NCBI GenBank assembly: GCA_964490765.1
Contig: CAZBDV010000033.1
Location: forward strand, 1-26,346
Origin: CAZBDV01 sp964490765
Lineage (GTDB): Bacteria > Cloacimonadota > Cloacimonadia > Cloacimonadales > JAJBBL01
Direction: 5' to 3'
Length of the DNA stretch: 26,346 nt
The notes beneath the pieces are model-generated. The model was not told the DNA's origin. It ran no database searches and saw only the letters and a program-made list of their open reading frames with translations. Every line of letters begins with the position of its first letter. Positions within the stretch are counted from its first letter, which is position 1. Shown here piece after piece: positions 23,972-26,346 of this stretch. The position numbers were made by a program, and so were the translations under genes.

Positions 23972-26346
23972 CTATTTCAGTAAAATCATCTTACGTGTTT
24001 CATTGTATTTATTTGTAGTCATTCTGTAAAGATAAATTCCGCTCGGCAGTGCTCTGTTGTTATTACTGAGACTATCCCAGACAATTCGATGCTCTCCTGC
24101 ATCAAACATGTCGTCGACGAGTGTCTTGACTAGCTGCCCTGCTATATTGTAAACATTAATCTTAACTCTCTGTTGAGATTCCAGTGAGAATACGATCGTA
24201 GTTTCGGGATTGAAGGGGTTAGGATAATTCTGTCGTAACTCGTTGACAACCGGAACAGTTAAATCGTCTGTTGAAAGAGTAACTTCCACCTCTACAATAT
24301 TAGAGGGTTCAGATTCTCCTACATCATATACTGCAGTGACATAGTATTGATAGAATCCAATCTCTGTAACTACATCTTCATAATTCGTTTCCAGCACTAG
24401 ATCAGTATTGATCATTACATCATCACGATAGACGTTGTAACCTGACAGTTCTCTAGTCCCTGCATCTCGTAATTCTGCAAGTTCTCCTTTAGTTGTTATT
24501 CCAGTGTTGTAACGAATTCCCTCCATATCGGGTTCTTCCCAGACAAGATAGACATTATTGCCTTCTACCGAAGCCTCTAAGCTTGTTGGGGGAAACATGC
24601 ATATTTGAGCGGAGGCAGTTATATCGATATAAGCTGTTTCATTGTTGGGATCGTTACTTGTGATCATAATCTGACCACTATAGTCCTGGGCAACCTCGGG
24701 TTGGAATTGCAATGTAAAAGTTTGATTACTTTCTGGTGGTATTGAATAGGTATAGTTTTCCCTGCCATCTATCTCTCTCATAGTAATAGAATTAGTCCTT
24801 GTGTTAGCGGTTTCAGCCTTTCTTACCGATAATGTTTGACTCTCGACATCAGAATCATCATGATTACTTCTTAAAACTGCGTCAAGGAGAGTAAAACCTT
24901 CATATGTTGAAATAACACCATCAAGGTCTTCGTCGCCGAAATTCGTGATAACAAATTCGTCTGTAACGAAATGACCGAGTGGTACTTCGCCAAAATCTAT
25001 CTCTTCCGGATAAACACTGAATATCGGGCCAGAAGTAGTTATACCCGATGCGGGAAATACAATATAATCAATCCAGGCACAATCTGAACCGCTAGAAACA
25101 GAATAATCTTTGATATATGTCCAGCGGAATGTATTATTTCCCGGTTGAACCGGATAAGAAACCTCTGTCCAGTTGACTTCTCCGGCCCATTCACCCTGTA
25201 ATTGATTATTGATGAAGAAGCGGAGATAATCATAATTCGCTTCGGAAGATACTTTCAGAAAGAAACTAATCTCTCCAGAGACCGGAATATCCATTGTAAC
25301 AACCATAGAACTTGATTGATTATGTGTTATCGAGCCTGAGCGGGCAGAGTAGTCTCCACTGTAACTCTGTGAACTATCAATAACCCAGTCTGCATTTCCT
25401 GTAAAAGTCCAGGGGAAAGATTCAAAGTTGCTACTTTCAAAATCTTCAATGATCAGTCCTACAGGTAGCGTGATTGATTCCTGTACAGAATAAGAATCAG
25501 CAAATACGTTTATACCAACAGTGACGTTACTACCCTCCGGAACATCGGGATCAACTTCTACCGTATAATCAGCCATTATCGTTTCTCCCTCTTCAATAGA
25601 ACCTGCAAAAATATACTCGTCACTAACCAGTGTCAGGAAGGGTGAGCTATTAGTAAATCTTATTATAGTCTCCGGTGACTCAGCGTGACCGTTGTTTGTT
25701 ATTGGAAATGACAGGATGACAGTTTCTCCTGGATCCATTACGCCATTATCATCACCTCCAGGTAAAGAATCGTCTACCATTGGATATTCGATCTCCATAG
25801 AGGGTGCAGAGATAATAAAATTAAAGAGGGTCTCCCACTCCTCATCACCATCTCCACTAGCTGTTAGAGTGAAGAAAACCTGATACTGATCGGGGATATC
25901 ATCAGCAATCATCAATTGAAAGGCATCCATAATAGTTTGAGATGATTCGGGAGGAATATTACCAACCTGTTCAAAATCGTCAACAATTGTTATATATGTA
26001 TCTTCTGTTGACAATTGAGCTGAAACATTTATTGCCTCTTCAATTCCGACATTCTCCAATGTTATATGAAGATTAGCCAGATCGCCATATTGGGGTACAT
26101 TACTCGTGCTCCCTTCAATATCAATCTCATAATCCGCCATGATCACATAAGGTCCCTCGTTGGGTATGATCTGGATCTCTTCGATAATTGGTTCATGATT
26201 CTGCATAGTGATGACAATATTCGCTATACCAGGTGTCGTAAACGGAGTAATCTCCATTGTCGCTATCCCGGTCTCATCTATGAGAGCCACTCCGTAGATC
26301 TCTCCATCCATCGAGAGTCCAACATAAGAATACGGCTGGGCTGTGA
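23972..26346 (-). CDS. C-terminal part of a C25-peptidase-like paralogue with T9SS sorting domain (5' end outside window)
   Basis: The frame is open to the right edge of the window, so the true start lies outside. An ATG at 26311 is internal, because open codons continue upstream of it. The 791 visible residues follow the same domain order as the neighbouring peptidase downstream of its catalytic domain: the end of an Ig-like domain, two CARDB/NEW3-like domains, the MAM-like domain (DFESSNFESFPWTFTGNADW), a choice-of-anchor-D-like domain, Fn3, and the T9SS sorting domain (YPNPFNPETTIVF to KMILLK). The missing part probably holds a signal peptide and C25 catalytic domain, but this is inferred from the paralogue. 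Arg-rich inserts are present in the anchor-D-like domain (around 24775-24870) and in the Fn3 domain (around 24440-24530). Confidence 0.85.
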   Translation of the reverse strand, partial: TAQPYSYVGLSMDGEIYGVALIDETGIATMEITPFTTPGIANIVITMQNHEPIIEEIQIIPNEGPYVIMADYEIDIEGSTSNVPQYGDLANLHITLENVGIEEAINVSAQLSTEDTYITIVDDFEQVGNIPPESSQTIMDAFQLMIADDIPDQYQVFFTLTASGDGDEEWETLFNFIISAPSMEIEYPMVDDSLPGGDDNGVMDPGETVILSFPITNNGHAESPETIIRFTNSSPFLTLVSDEYIFAGSIEEGETIMADYTVEVDPDVPEGSNVTVGINVFADSYSVQESITLPVGLIIEDFESSNFESFPWTFTGNADWVIDSSQSYSGDYSARSGSITHNQSSSMVVTMDIPVSGEISFFLKVSSEANYDYLRFFINNQLQGEWAGEVNWTEVSYPVQPGNNTFRWTYIKDYSVSSGSDCAWIDYIVFPASGITTSGPIFSVYPEEIDFGEVPLGHFVTDEFVITNFGDEDLDGVISTYEGFTLLDAVLRSNHDDSDVESQTLSVRKAETANTRTNSITMREIDGRENYTYSIPPESNQTFTLQFQPEVAQDYSGQIMITSNDPNNETAYIDITASAQICMFPPTSLEASVEGNNVYLVWEEPDMEGIRYNTGITTKGELAELRDAGTRELSGYNVYRDDVMINTDLVLETNYEDVVTEIGFYQYYVTAVYDVGESEPSNIVEVEVTLSTDDLTVPVVNELRQNYPNPFNPETTIVFSLESQQRVKINVYNIAGQLVKTLVDDMFDAGEHRIVWDSLSNNNRALPSGIYLYRMTTNKYNETRKMILLK

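Noticed and set aside
26311..26346. ATG at 26311 as the true start of the right-edge gene
   Set aside because: The frame stays open to the edge and the paralogue has several hundred residues before the matching point, so the gene is cut by the window.

Overview
The window looks like chromosome of an AT-leaning Gram-negative bacterium that exports proteins through a type IX (Por-type) secretion system. Two minus-strand proteins end in the FlgD-like/T9SS type A sorting domain (YPNPFNP near its start, SGIYFYRM and a final M-I-x-L-K near the end). Three proteins belong to, or are clear relatives of, the gingipain (C25) group. This mix is typical of Cloacimonadota and neighbouring phyla of the Fibrobacteres-Chlorobi-Bacteroidetes sphere. 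I favour a Cloacimonadota-like organism from recall of protein style; no marker gene in the window proves it.

Layout. (1) 1-772: AT-rich, without a convincing gene, ending in a good extended -10 promoter. (2) 773-8056 (+): a giant secreted C25-type peptidase with a complete His/Cys dyad, a very long beta-rich tail containing three copies of a large module, and no T9SS sorting domain. A strong terminator follows, and then a 26-bp perfect palindrome in the gap between convergent transcription units. (3) 8238-18430 (-): a tightly packed nine-gene operon. In transcription order it encodes a zinc-ribbon membrane protein, a predicted outer-membrane beta-barrel, a DUF362/ferredoxin protein, a FemAB/GNAT-like transferase, a GT-B-like glycosyltransferase, a Wzx-type flippase, an extended-SDR sugar-nucleotide epimerase/dehydratase, a DegT-type PLP aminotransferase and an unrecognised Rossmann-like protein. 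(4) 18431-18777: a divergent promoter region. (5) 18778-19581 (+): a two-helix membrane protein and a flavin-reductase-like protein. (6) 19854-26346 (-): two tandem paralogues, a complete C25-type peptidase with a sorting domain and, upstream of it, the 3' part of a second such protein that runs off the right edge.

How the genes may fit together. The minus-strand operon has the parts needed to make an amino-sugar nucleotide, assemble a lipid-linked glycan and flip it across the inner membrane. In Porphyromonas, T9SS cargo including gingipains is attached to an anionic LPS whose linking sugar is made with DegT-family and SDR enzymes. A glycan operon lying between T9SS-type C25 peptidase genes therefore suggests, without proving it, that this glycan may decorate or anchor surface proteins. 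The DUF362-ferredoxin protein, the terminal Rossmann-like protein and the beta-barrel are the least explained members. All of this was read by eye, without database searches.
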